In this document: positions 1 through 6,998 of the stretch, in pieces
How positions within the stretch are numbered: the stretch's first letter is position 1
Layout: the number at the start of each line of letters is the position of its first letter
Assembly (NCBI GenBank): GCA_046537875.1
Contig: JBKHJZ010000050.1
Location: forward strand, 1-17,782
Direction of reading: 5' to 3'
Length of the DNA: 17,782 bases
Origin: JBKHJZ01 sp046537875
Lineage (GTDB): Bacteria; Actinomycetota; Acidimicrobiia; Acidimicrobiales; VFJN01
Notes under the pieces: model-generated
The model's input: only the letters and a program-made list of their open reading frames with translations
Told to the model about the DNA's origin: nothing
Database searches by the model: none
Made by a program: the position numbers and the translations under genes

Positions 1-47
1 CGCTCGAGCTGGTTGCCGAGGCCCACGGCCTCACCCGGGCGGCCTGA
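1..47 (+). CDS. Possible 3' end of an upstream gene (partial)
   Basis: Frame 3 is open from the window edge and reads LELVAEAHGLTRAA followed by TGA at 45-47. The composition suits the last helix of an actinobacterial protein, and the next gene lies downstream on the same strand. Fourteen residues are too few to name a family, and the other frames are also open here, so this is a tentative call. The stop codon lies inside the first copy of the CCTGACCAGGGCG repeat. Confidence 0.35.
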   Translation, partial: LELVAEAHGLTRAA

Positions 48-105
48 CCAGGGCGCCCTGACCAGGGCGGCGCCGTCGATCGCCGCCCGCGGCCTGACCA
101 GGGCG
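43..105 (+). repeat. Three copies of a 13-base direct repeat, CCTGACCAGGGCG
   Basis: Identical copies lie at 43-55, 57-69 and 93-105. The first two are nearly adjacent and the first contains the TGA that may end the upstream gene. The repeat is itself partly symmetric (CCTGACCAGG is close to a palindrome), so it could form small hairpins or be a protein site. It fills much of the spacer before the MmcQ/YjbR gene. I see no promoter hexamers I would trust in 48-184. Confidence 0.7.
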
Positions 106-167
106 GCCCCTGATCCTGCGCTGGGGCAACCGTCACGCCTGCGGGTGGGTTGCCGGCCGGCGGACCA

Positions 168-176
168 GGGAGGAGG
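168..176 (+). promoter_or_regulatory. Strong ribosome binding site for the MmcQ/YjbR gene
   Basis: GGGAGGAGG ends 8 bases before the ATG at 185. It is a near-perfect anti-16S match and fixes that start over an unrelated open frame beginning further upstream. Confidence 0.8.
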
Positions 177-184
177 CTGCCGGG

Positions 185-541
185 ATGGACGCACCATCGA
201 TCGACCGCGTGAGGGCGATCTGTCGCACGCTCCCCGAGTGCGAGGTCCACGGTGAGCAGCACCACGAGCTCAGCGTGCGGGGCCGCACGATCGGATGGCA
301 CACCGTGGACCATCACGGCGACGGCCGGGTCGCCCTCACGGTGAGGGCGGGCCCCGGCGAGAACGCCGAGCTCGCCGCGTCCGACCCCGAGCGCTTCTTC
401 CTGCCGCCCTACGTGGCCCGCCACGGGTACGTCGGGGTGTACCTCGACGTGGACGACGTCGACTGGGACGAGATCCGCGAGCTGATCGTCGACGCGTACC
501 GCATCGTGGCGCCCAAGAAGCTCGCCGCGCTCGTGGACTGA
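185..541 (+). CDS. MmcQ/YjbR family protein
   Basis: This 118-residue protein matches the full length of the MmcQ/YjbR family (CyaY-like fold, often called DNA-binding). The N-terminal half carries the family's short helical start with the LPECEVHGE segment. Then come beta strands with the invariant-type TVDHHGDGR region. The C-terminus has the typical DWDEIRELIVDAYRIVAPKKL helix. The molecular role of the family is poorly defined; DNA binding is inferred from fold and basic surface. The ATG has an excellent Shine-Dalgarno sequence 8 bases upstream. It converges on the M15 peptidase gene with a 31-base gap, so it is probably monocistronic or the last gene of an operon entering from the left. 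Confidence 0.9.
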   Translation: MDAPSIDRVRAICRTLPECEVHGEQHHELSVRGRTIGWHTVDHHGDGRVALTVRAGPGENAELAASDPERFFLPPYVARHGYVGVYLDVDDVDWDEIRELIVDAYRIVAPKKLAALVD

Positions 542-547
542 CCGCCC

Positions 548-559
548 GTGCCGAGGCAC
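548..559. terminator. Small hairpin in a convergent gap, weak terminator candidate
   Basis: GTGC-CGAG-GCAC gives a 4-bp stem with a 4-base loop (5 bp if the loop is read as GA). It lies in the 31-base gap between two convergent genes. There is no T-tract. Support is weak and mainly positional. Confidence 0.3.
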
Positions 560-572
560 TGGAGGCCCCGCG

Positions 573-1796
573 TCAGCCGCCCGTCGTCGACCAGTGCCAG
601 GGCTCGCTCGGCAGGTTGTGGAGTCCGTAGCTGGCCGCGTTGGCCGCCAGCCACTGGAAGCAGGAGCTGCCCTGGCTGCCGATGCTGTCGCCTCCGCAGG
701 TGAAGTCGATGGCGAGGCCCTTCTCGTGCTGCGAGGTCCCTGGGATCGCGGTCGGTGGGCTGCACTGCGACGAGGGCATCTCGTAGATCGCATAGTTCGA
801 GGTGCCGCAGTGCTCGCGCCGCAGCTCGATCTGCTCCTCCGGGTCGCGGTAGCCCCAGCCGCACAGCGCCAGGCCGTCGGCGGCCGCCGCGTCGAGCAGC
901 GCCTGGACATCGCCGGCGATCGAGCCGGCGACGGTGATCCCCCCGCCGGAGGGGCAGCTCACCGTGGCGAGCCCGCCGGGGGCGGGGTCGATCGTCGAGG
1001 GCGGCGGGTCCGGCGTGGGGGCCTGGGCGTCCTGGAGCGCCCGGAGGTTCCGTGCCAGCTCTGCCTGCTCGGCCTCGATCTTCTCGGCCAGCTCCGCGTC
1101 GTACTGCTTGAGCGACTCCGCCTCCGCGAGCTTGGCGTTGAGCCGTTCCTCCAGCTCGTCGGCGAACACCTGCTGCTGGGCCAGCGCCGCCTGCATCTCC
1201 GCGAGCGCATCGGCGGCTTCGGCGCGCCGCTGGTCGGCCGCCGTCGCGGCCTCCTCCATGGCCCGCCGCTCTGACACCAGGTCCTCGTGCGCCCGGTCGA
1301 GCTGCTCCAGCACGTCCGCGTCGTCCTCGGCCTGCATCTGCAGGAGCGAGTGCTTCACGACCGCGTCGGACATGGACTCCGCTCGGAACGCATCGAGCGC
1401 CTGGTCCATCGGCGGATCGGTGAACGAGTCGACCACCAGCTCGTTGGCCGCCCGATCCAGCTCGACGATGCGCTGCTCGAGCTCGGCCACCGCCGCCTCG
1501 GCATCGGCCAGCTCGGCCTCGGCGACGGCGACCGCCTCCTCGGCCGTCATCACCTCGGCCTCGTGGGCGCTCACGTTCTCCTCCAGGTCTGCGAGCGCCT
1601 CGCGGACCTCGGCGTCCTCCGCCTCGAGCGCGTCGATCTCCAGCGCGATCTCGGCCTGCTCGGCCTGGACCTTCTCCCGCTCCGCCTGCGTGTCGGACTC
1701 CTGTGCGCCGCCGGTGGCGGGCGTGAGGATGGCGATGATCACGCCGACCGCGATCATCGCTCGTGTCGGCGGAACTCGGCACCAGGCGGATCTCAC
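573..1796 (-). CDS. Secreted coiled-coil protein with C-terminal VanY-type (M15) D-Ala-D-Ala peptidase domain
   Basis: This probable exported peptidoglycan hydrolase has 407 residues from the GTG at 1796. The N-terminus has arginines, then a hydrophobic run (MIAVGVIIAILTPATGGA) like a signal peptide. About 220 residues of Glu/Ala/Leu-rich heptad sequence follow, a long coiled coil. A Pro-rich linker (PTPDPPPSTIDP) leads into an M15B domain. Family motifs are visible: WGYRDPEEQ, the zinc-site motif SQHEKGLAID (H357, D364) and EPWHW (E398 general base, H401 third zinc ligand). Several cysteines in the catalytic domain suggest disulfides. The architecture resembles CwlO/RipC/EnvC-type hydrolases, whose coiled coil is activated by FtsEX, but with a VanY domain in place of NlpC/P60 or LytM; FtsEX control is inference. 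The start at 1796 is preferred because GGGGAG lies 11 bases upstream. ATG 1757 and GTG 1832 are alternatives, and the latter falls in a hairpin loop. Confidence 0.88.
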   Translation of the reverse strand: MRSAWCRVPPTRAMIAVGVIIAILTPATGGAQESDTQAEREKVQAEQAEIALEIDALEAEDAEVREALADLEENVSAHEAEVMTAEEAVAVAEAELADAEAAVAELEQRIVELDRAANELVVDSFTDPPMDQALDAFRAESMSDAVVKHSLLQMQAEDDADVLEQLDRAHEDLVSERRAMEEAATAADQRRAEAADALAEMQAALAQQQVFADELEERLNAKLAEAESLKQYDAELAEKIEAEQAELARNLRALQDAQAPTPDPPPSTIDPAPGGLATVSCPSGGGITVAGSIAGDVQALLDAAAADGLALCGWGYRDPEEQIELRREHCGTSNYAIYEMPSSQCSPPTAIPGTSQHEKGLAIDFTCGGDSIGSQGSSCFQWLAANAASYGLHNLPSEPWHWSTTGG

Positions 1797-1818
1797 GGAC
1801 GTCCCATCTCCCCAGGCA

Positions 1819-1844
1819 GCTTCGACCCCCACGACGGTCGAAGC
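1819..1844 (-). promoter_or_regulatory. Perfect 9-bp hairpin in the 5' leader of the peptidase gene
   Basis: GCTTCGACC at 1819-1827 and GGTCGAAGC at 1836-1844 are exact inverted repeats around an 8-base loop. On the minus strand the hairpin ends shortly before the GGGGAG ribosome site. Two smaller inverted repeats lie upstream in the same leader: 1848-1858 (CCGTC-A-GACGG) and 1866-1878 (CCGAC-GCA-GTCGG). This suggests a structured untranslated leader, or an operator for a dimeric protein. I cannot match it to a known riboswitch class. Confidence 0.6.
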
Positions 1845-1883
1845 CCCCCGTCAGACGGTCGACGACCGACGCAGTCGGCCCAG

Positions 1884-1913
1884 AATGTAACCAATCAGGC
1901 GGCTGTCTGTCAT
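1884..1913 (-). promoter_or_regulatory. Candidate sigma-70-type promoter for the peptidase gene
   Basis: On the minus strand ATGACA (1913-1908, 5 of 6 against TTGACA) is followed after 18 bases by TACATT (1889-1884, 4 of 6 against TATAAT). This is one of the few AT-richer patches in the window. It predicts transcription starting near 1877 and a leader of about 80 bases that contains all three inverted repeats. Confidence 0.5.
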
Positions 1914-1973
1914 CAGCCCGCAATACTTGCAACGTTCGCCGTGCCGGCTGGTCGCCGGTGCGAGACTGGCCCC

Positions 1974-4118
1974 ATGTCCGAGCTGCGCTCCGACGCGTCC
2001 CGGGTGGCGCCGGCCGTCGACGACGGCGAGCTCACCGACCTCCACCGCCGGTTGCTCGTCCCCCGGCTCATCGAGGAGAAGATGATCCGGCTGCTCCGCC
2101 GGGGGCAGCTCGGCAAGTGGTTCTCCGGCATCGGGCAGGAGGCCGTGTCGGTCGGGGTGGTGGCCGGCCTGCGCAGCGACGACTGGATCCTGCCGGCCCA
2201 CCGGAACCTGGGAGTGTTCACCGGCCGGGGGCCCGAGCTACCGGATCTGCTCCGCCAGCTGCTCGGCCGCGCGGGCGGCGTCACCGGAGGCCGCGACCGC
2301 AGCTTCCACTTCGGGGTGCTCGATCACCACGTCGTCGGCATGATCAGCCACCTCGGCGCGATGGCCCCGGTCGCGGTCGGCCTGGCCCTCGCGTCGCAGC
2401 TCCGTGCCGGCGACCGGGTCGCGGCGGTGCTGATCGGCGACGGTGCCACCAGCGAGGGCGACGTGCACGAGGCCATGAACCTCGCCGCCGTGTGGCGCCT
2501 GCCGGTGCTGTTCGTGATCGAGAACAACCAGTGGGGTCTGTCCACGCCGCCCTCCGAGCAGTACGCCTGCGCCGATCTCGCCGATCGCGCCCCCGGCTAC
2601 GGCATGCGTGGCGAGCTGGTCGACGGCAACGATGTGCTCGCGGTCCGTGACGCGGTGGGCCGGGCCGCGGCCCGGGCACGGGACGGCCGGGGTCCGGCCC
2701 TCCTCGAGTGCAAGACGTTCCGGATGCGGGGCCACGAGGAGACCTCGGGCAACGACCTGGTGTCTGCGGACGAGCTGGCGGCGTGGGCCCAGCGGGACCC
2801 GATCGTGCGGCTCGAGGCCGCCCTGGACGCGCGCGGCATCTTCCCCGCCGCCGAGCGGGAGGCCGCCCGGGAGGTGCTACGGGCCGAGATCGACCGCGAG
2901 GTCGCCGATGCGCTCGCCGCTGAGGCGCCGACGTCCACCGCCCACGCCGAGCTGGCCCGGGTCCACGCGCCGCCGGCACCCCTCCGGAGGCGGCCGGCGG
3001 ATGGCGGGAACACCGCCCACGCCGCCGGACCGGCCGGCTCGCCCGGACCCGCCGACGACACCGAAGACGCCGCCGGTGACACCGCCCCACCCGCCGACGC
3101 TGCCGGCGCCGCAGAGCCCACCGGCACGCCGTCGCCTGGCCGGTCACCCGAGCTGCGCTACGTGGACGCCGTCCGCGACGCCCTGCGCACGGCCCTCGCC
3201 GCCGACGACCGCGTCGTGCTGCTCGGGCAGGACATCGCCGCATACGGCGGGGTCTTCAAGGCCACCGAGGGGCTGGCCGACGAGTTCGGCAGCGAGCGCG
3301 TCCGCAACACGCCGATCATCGAGTCGGGCGCCCTCGGCGCCGCCCTCGGGCTGGCCCTCGACGGCCTCCGGCCCGTCGTCGAGATGCAGTACGGCGACTT
3401 CATCTCGTGCGGCTTCAACCAGATCGTCAACAACATCGCGACCACCCACTACCGCTGGGGCGCGCCGGTGCCGCTGGTGATCCGGGCGCCCGTGGGGGGC
3501 GGGCTGGGCGCCGGGCCGTTCCACTCGCAGAGCATCGAGGGTTGGTTCGGCCACGTGGCCGGTCTCAAGGTCGTCGCCGCCGCCAGCCCGGCCGACGCCA
3601 AGCTCCTGCTGCTCGCCGCGCTCGACGACGGCAACCCGGTGCTGGTGCTCGAGCACAAGCGGCTCTACCGCTCGCTGCGCGGCCCGGTCCCGCCCGGCCA
3701 CCCCGGCGACGAGCTGGGCCGGGCCCGGATCGCCCGGCCCGGTCACGACGCCACGGTGGTCACGTACGGCGCCGGCGTGGGGTGGGCGCTCGCCGCCGCC
3801 GACCGGCTCGCCGGCGAGGGCGCGGCCGACGTGGAGGTGGTCGACCTCCGCACCCTGCGACCCTGGGACCGCGAGACGGTCGTGGACTCCGTGCGCCGGA
3901 CCTCGCGGGTGCTGGTGGCCCACGAGGCACCGCTGACCGGGGGCTTCGGCGGCGAGGTGGCGGCCACGCTGGCAGACGAGGCGTTCGCCTGGCTGGACGC
4001 GCCCGTCAGGCGCGTCGGCGGCCTGGACACACCCATCCCGTTCGCCCCCACCCTCGAGGCCACCTGGTCGGCCGAGGGTCGCCTGCTCGGGGCCCTCCGC
4101 GACCTGCTCGCGTTCTGA
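1974..4118 (+). CDS. Fused E1 alpha-beta subunit of a 2-oxo acid dehydrogenase (branched-chain/pyruvate/acetoin type)
   Basis: This 714-residue thiamine-diphosphate enzyme would decarboxylate a 2-oxo acid and pass the acyl group to an E2 lipoyl protein. Residues 1 to about 345 form the E1-alpha half. The TPP/Mg motif starts GDGATSEGD (G155-D156-G157) and ends in N184-N185, and RGHEE follows near residue 250. Residues about 345-390 are a Pro/Ala/Gly/Asp linker of low complexity. From about 391 the E1-beta half begins (LRYVDAVRDAL), with QDIAAYGGVFKAT, NTPIIESG, MQYGDFI and the C-terminal transketolase domain (VVTYGAGV, VVDLRTLRPWD, HEAPLTGGFGGE). In most organisms the halves are separate proteins. 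No E2 or E3 gene is in the window, so the substrate cannot be fixed; the branched-chain type is my first guess. ATG 1974 begins where alpha-subunit homology starts. No Shine-Dalgarno is seen and GAGACT 6 bases upstream may be a leaderless -10, which is weak. Confidence 0.92.
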   Translation: MSELRSDASRVAPAVDDGELTDLHRRLLVPRLIEEKMIRLLRRGQLGKWFSGIGQEAVSVGVVAGLRSDDWILPAHRNLGVFTGRGPELPDLLRQLLGRAGGVTGGRDRSFHFGVLDHHVVGMISHLGAMAPVAVGLALASQLRAGDRVAAVLIGDGATSEGDVHEAMNLAAVWRLPVLFVIENNQWGLSTPPSEQYACADLADRAPGYGMRGELVDGNDVLAVRDAVGRAAARARDGRGPALLECKTFRMRGHEETSGNDLVSADELAAWAQRDPIVRLEAALDARGIFPAAEREAAREVLRAEIDREVADALAAEAPTSTAHAELARVHAPPAPLRRRPADGGNTAHAAGPAGSPGPADDTEDAAGDTAPPADAAGAAEPTGTPSPGRSPELRYVDAVRDALRTALAADDRVVLLGQDIAAYGGVFKATEGLADEFGSERVRNTPIIESGALGAALGLALDGLRPVVEMQYGDFISCGFNQIVNNIATTHYRWGAPVPLVIRAPVGGGLGAGPFHSQSIEGWFGHVAGLKVVAAASPADAKLLLLAALDDGNPVLVLEHKRLYRSLRGPVPPGHPGDELGRARIARPGHDATVVTYGAGVGWALAAADRLAGEGAADVEVVDLRTLRPWDRETVVDSVRRTSRVLVAHEAPLTGGFGGEVAATLADEAFAWLDAPVRRVGGLDTPIPFAPTLEATWSAEGRLLGALRDLLAF

Positions 4119-4134
4119 GCAGCGTCCACATCCA

Positions 4135-4151
4135 GGCCGATCCGCTCGGCC
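4135..4151. terminator. Hairpin between convergent genes, candidate bidirectional terminator
   Basis: GGCCGA-TCCGC-TCGGCC is a perfect 6-bp stem with a 5-base loop, in the 40-base gap between the E1 gene and the aminotransferase gene, which converge. There is no T-tract on either strand, as is common in high-GC actinobacteria. Confidence 0.55.
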
Positions 4152-4158
4152 CGTGAGC

Positions 4159-5463
4159 TCAGCCCAGCGCCGCGATCTCCTCGCACAGCACGTGCAGCCC
4201 CTGGTCGATCTCGCCGTCGCCGATCGTCAGCGGCGGAGCCAGCCGCAGCACGTTCTCGTCGGGACCGCACGCCAGCACGATCACGCCCCGGTCGAGGCAG
4301 CGGGCACAGACAGCCTGGGCCGCGGCCTTGTCGACCAGCTCGACACCGACCATGAGCCCGATCCCCCGGACGTCGCGGACGGCGGGGTGGCCGCCGACCT
4401 CCGAGGCCAGGGTGGCCAGCACCCGCCGACCCAGGGAGGCGGCCCGCTCGTAGCAGCGCTCGCCGTCGAGCACGTCGAGCGTGGCCAGCGCCGCGGCGCA
4501 GGCCACCGGGTTGCCGCCGAAGGTCGACCCGTGGGCCCCGGTGGGCCACCTCTCCATCAGCGCCCGCCCGGCCACGATGCCACCGAGCGGCAGCCCCGAG
4601 GCGATGCCCTTGGCGAACAGCACCACGTCGGGCGCCACCCCGTAGGTCTCGGCCGCGAACGGCCGTCCGGTCCGGCCCGCACCGCACTGCACCTCGTCGA
4701 ACACCAGCACGATCCCGTGGGCGTCGCACCGCGCGCGGAGCCCGGCGAGCCAGTCCCGGGGCGGCGGCACATAGCCGCCCTCCCCCAGCACCGGCTCCAC
4801 CACCATCGCCCCCACGTCGGCCGGCGGCGCCTCCAGGTCGAGCAGCCGGTCCAGCTCGGCGAGCGACGCCGCCACGGCCTCCTCGGGCGACGGGTGCTCG
4901 TGGGGCACGCAGTAGGGCGCGTGGTGCACGCTGCCGGGCAGCGGCTCGTACCCCTCCCGGTAGCGGCCCTTGGCGGTGGTGAGCGCCGTTGCGGCGAGCG
5001 TGCGGCCGTGGAACCCCCGCCGGAAGGCGATGACCCCGGGACGGCCGGTGGCCCTGCGGGCCAGCTTCAGCGCGCCGTCGACCGCCTCGGCCCCCGAGTT
5101 GCAGAAGAACACCTGGGGCTCGTCGAGGAACGGGCACAGCCCACCGATCCGCTCCGCGAGCTCGACGTTGCGGGTGCCGTGCACCACGACCGACGTGTGC
5201 AGCAGCGACCTGGCCTGCGCGATCACCGCGTCCACCACCCGCGGGTGGCAGTGGCCCGTGCTGTTGACCGCGATGCCGGCACCGAGATCGAGGTAGCGGC
5301 GCCCGTCGACGTCCACCAGCCACGACCCCTGGCCGCTGGCCGCCACCACGTCGTAGTACCGGGGCAACACCCCGGCGAGGGCCGCCTCGTCGCGGGCCAG
5401 CCAGCCGGCGGACTCGTCGGCGGGCGCGGTGCCGGTGGGTGTGTGGGCGCTGGTGGCGGTCAC
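4159..5463 (-). CDS. Class III pyridoxal-phosphate aminotransferase (4-aminobutyrate aminotransferase-like)
   Basis: This 434-residue fold-type I omega-aminotransferase is expected to move a terminal amino group to 2-oxoglutarate or pyruvate, giving a semialdehyde. Visible marks are the substrate-side loop LDLGAGIAVNSTGHCHP, the phosphate-binding SGAEAVDGALKLAR, FHGRTLAA, the cofactor-binding Asp in VFDEVQCGAGRTG (D256), the Schiff-base Lys in FAKGIASGLPLGG (K285) and HGSTFGGNP (T314). It starts with GTG at 5463, and GTGA overlaps the stop of the aldehyde dehydrogenase gene, so the two are translationally coupled. The pairing suggests GABA, beta-alanine, 5-aminovalerate, lysine or diamine catabolism. 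Sequence alone does not tell GABA from ornithine or lysine enzymes, so I give no symbol. It ends 40 bases from the convergent E1 gene. Confidence 0.88.
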   Translation of the reverse strand: MTATSAHTPTGTAPADESAGWLARDEAALAGVLPRYYDVVAASGQGSWLVDVDGRRYLDLGAGIAVNSTGHCHPRVVDAVIAQARSLLHTSVVVHGTRNVELAERIGGLCPFLDEPQVFFCNSGAEAVDGALKLARRATGRPGVIAFRRGFHGRTLAATALTTAKGRYREGYEPLPGSVHHAPYCVPHEHPSPEEAVAASLAELDRLLDLEAPPADVGAMVVEPVLGEGGYVPPPRDWLAGLRARCDAHGIVLVFDEVQCGAGRTGRPFAAETYGVAPDVVLFAKGIASGLPLGGIVAGRALMERWPTGAHGSTFGGNPVACAAALATLDVLDGERCYERAASLGRRVLATLASEVGGHPAVRDVRGIGLMVGVELVDKAAAQAVCARCLDRGVIVLACGPDENVLRLAPPLTIGDGEIDQGLHVLCEEIAALG

Positions 5464-6911
5464 GCGTCCTCCCCGAGGCGCTGGGTGTCGATCTGCGCCT
5501 TCTGGAGGCGCCCCGAGTAGTCGACGTAGACGGTCTTCGGCTGGCTGAACTGCTCGATGCCCCGGGTGCCGGCCTCGCGGAACCCGTTGCCGGTGTGCTT
5601 GGTGCCGCCGAAGGGCAGCGGGATCTCCGCCCCGATGGTGGGAGCGTTGACGTAGACGATGCCGGCGTCGATCGTGTCGACCGCCCGGAGGGCGGCGTTG
5701 ATGTCGCGCGTGTACACGGCCGCCGACAGCCCGTACTCCACGGCGTTGACCACCTCGACCGCCTCGTCGAGCCCGCCGACCTCGATGACGGCGAGCACGG
5801 GCCCGAAGACCTCCTCGCGGGCCACGCGATGCCCGGGACGGACGCCGGTCAGCACCGTCGGCGTGACGAACTCACCGCCGTCGCACCCGGCCACCGCCAC
5901 CCGCTCTCCCCCGCAGGCCACGCTGGCGCCCTCGGCCACGGCGGCGTCGACCATGCCGGTGATCCGCTGCGCCGCGGCCCCGTCGATGACCGGTCCCACG
6001 TCGGTCGCTCCGTCCTGCGGGTCGCCCAGGCGGAGCTCCCGGGCCCGCTCGACGATGCGCTCGACGGCCTCGCCGGCGACGTCGCGGTGCACGACGAGGC
6101 GCGACGTCGAGGTGCACCGCTGCCCGGCCGTGCCGAACGCCCCGAAGATCGCGCCCTCGAGCACGAGGTCGAGATCGGCATCGGGCATGACGACCATCGC
6201 GTTCTTCCCGCCGAGCTCGAGCGACACCAGCCGGGGGCCGTCGGCCATGGCGGCGGCCGCGACCCTGCGCCCGGTGGGCACCGACCCGGTGAAGCTCACC
6301 GCCCCGACCCCGGGGTGGACGGCGAGCGCGGCGGCGGGCTCCGCCCGTCCGTGGACCACCTGGACGAGGTCGCCGGGCACGCCGGCCTCGTGGCACACCT
6401 CGACGAGGGCCTCGCAGCACGCGGGGGTGTGCTCCGACGGCTTGACGACGATGCCGTTCCCGGCGAGGAGGGCCGGGAAGATCTTCCACGACGGGATCGC
6501 CACCGGGAAGTTCCACGGTGTGATCATCCCGACGACCCCCACGGGCTGCCGGGTGGTCCAGGCCATCTTGTCGACCAGCTCGGAGGCGACCACGTCGCCG
6601 AGGGCGCTGCGACCCTGGCCGGCCACGAAGGCGGCCATGTCGATCCCCTCCTGCACGTCGCCCCCGGCCTCGACCAGCACTTTGCCGGCCTCCCGGCTGA
6701 CCAGCGATGCCAGGCGCGACTTGTCGCGGGCGAGGAGCCGCCCGGCGGCGCCGATCACGTCGGCCCGGCCGGGAACCGGGACCCGCGCCCAGGATCGCTG
6801 GGCGGCGGCCGCGCGCTCGACCGCCGTGTCGACGTCGTCCGCGCCGTGGAGCGGGAACTCGCCGACCACCTCGGCCGGTCGCGCCGGGTTCACCGATCGG
6901 AACGTCTCCAT
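5460..6911 (-). CDS. NAD(P)-dependent aldehyde dehydrogenase (semialdehyde or piperidine-6-carboxylate type)
   Basis: This enzyme has 483 residues from ATG 6911 and oxidises an aldehyde, presumably the product of the coupled aminotransferase. Core ALDH motifs are present: TPWNFP (N134), VKPSE (K157), FTGSVPTG cofactor loop, LELGGKNA with general base E232, GTAGQRCTSTSR with catalytic C266, and EEVFGPVL. The C-terminal run NAPTIGAEIPLPFGG and the YVDYSGRLQKAQID tail recall, from memory, ALDHs annotated as piperidine-6-carboxylate or 2,5-dioxovalerate dehydrogenases rather than classic GabD; this was not checked by search. ATG 6911 is preferred over an upstream GTG at 6959 because GGGAGGA sits 9 bases before it and the extra 16 residues are not ALDH-like. 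It is the first gene of a two-gene operon, divergent from the RpiR gene 87 bases away. Confidence 0.9.
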   Translation of the reverse strand: METFRSVNPARPAEVVGEFPLHGADDVDTAVERAAAAQRSWARVPVPGRADVIGAAGRLLARDKSRLASLVSREAGKVLVEAGGDVQEGIDMAAFVAGQGRSALGDVVASELVDKMAWTTRQPVGVVGMITPWNFPVAIPSWKIFPALLAGNGIVVKPSEHTPACCEALVEVCHEAGVPGDLVQVVHGRAEPAAALAVHPGVGAVSFTGSVPTGRRVAAAAMADGPRLVSLELGGKNAMVVMPDADLDLVLEGAIFGAFGTAGQRCTSTSRLVVHRDVAGEAVERIVERARELRLGDPQDGATDVGPVIDGAAAQRITGMVDAAVAEGASVACGGERVAVAGCDGGEFVTPTVLTGVRPGHRVAREEVFGPVLAVIEVGGLDEAVEVVNAVEYGLSAAVYTRDINAALRAVDTIDAGIVYVNAPTIGAEIPLPFGGTKHTGNGFREAGTRGIEQFSQPKTVYVDYSGRLQKAQIDTQRLGEDA

Positions 6912-6920
6912 GGTCTGCGA

Positions 6921-6927
6921 TCCTCCC
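6921..6927 (-). promoter_or_regulatory. Ribosome binding site deciding the aldehyde dehydrogenase start
   Basis: On the minus strand GGGAGGA lies 9 bases before ATG 6911. It supports this start rather than the GTG at 6959. Confidence 0.75.
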
Positions 6928-6965
6928 GCCGACCGGCCGGGTGGCCCGGTGGTCGGCACAGATGT

Positions 6966-6983
6966 TTCAGATCAGCATCAGAA
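6966..6983. promoter_or_regulatory. Candidate RpiR operator (imperfect inverted repeat)
   Basis: TTCAGAT-CAGC-ATCAGAA has 7-base arms with one mismatched pair around a 4-base spacer. It lies between the regulator and aldehyde dehydrogenase genes, directly upstream of the regulator's -10 (6986-6991), in an AT-richer island. A second, wider pair, CAGATG (6959-6964) and CATCTG (6989-6994), brackets it. Binding here would block the regulator's own promoter and could also control the divergent operon. Confidence 0.5.
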
Positions 6984-6985
6984 CG

Positions 6986-6991
6986 TATCAT
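6986..6991 (+). promoter_or_regulatory. -10 element TATCAT giving a leaderless regulator transcript
   Basis: TATCAT matches TATAAT in 5 of 6 bases and is followed by 7 bases and then the ATG at 6999, so transcription should start at the start codon. No good -35 is visible. Confidence 0.6.
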
Positions 6992-6998
6992 CTGTTCC

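Noticed and set aside
1287..1973. Long open frame in phase with and upstream of the E1 start
   Set aside because: It runs antisense to the M15 peptidase gene, has a Leu/Arg/Gly/His-biased composition, and E1-alpha homology begins only at 1974.
4153..5520. 455-residue plus-strand frame opposite the aminotransferase
   Set aside because: Composition (His, Gln, Gly, Arg) is that of a GC-rich antisense frame, while the minus strand gives an intact aminotransferase.
5439..6998. Long plus-strand open frame running into the RpiR gene
   Set aside because: It is the antisense shadow of the aldehyde dehydrogenase (Asp/His/Gly/Arg-rich) and has no family-like motif before residue 1 of the regulator at 6999.
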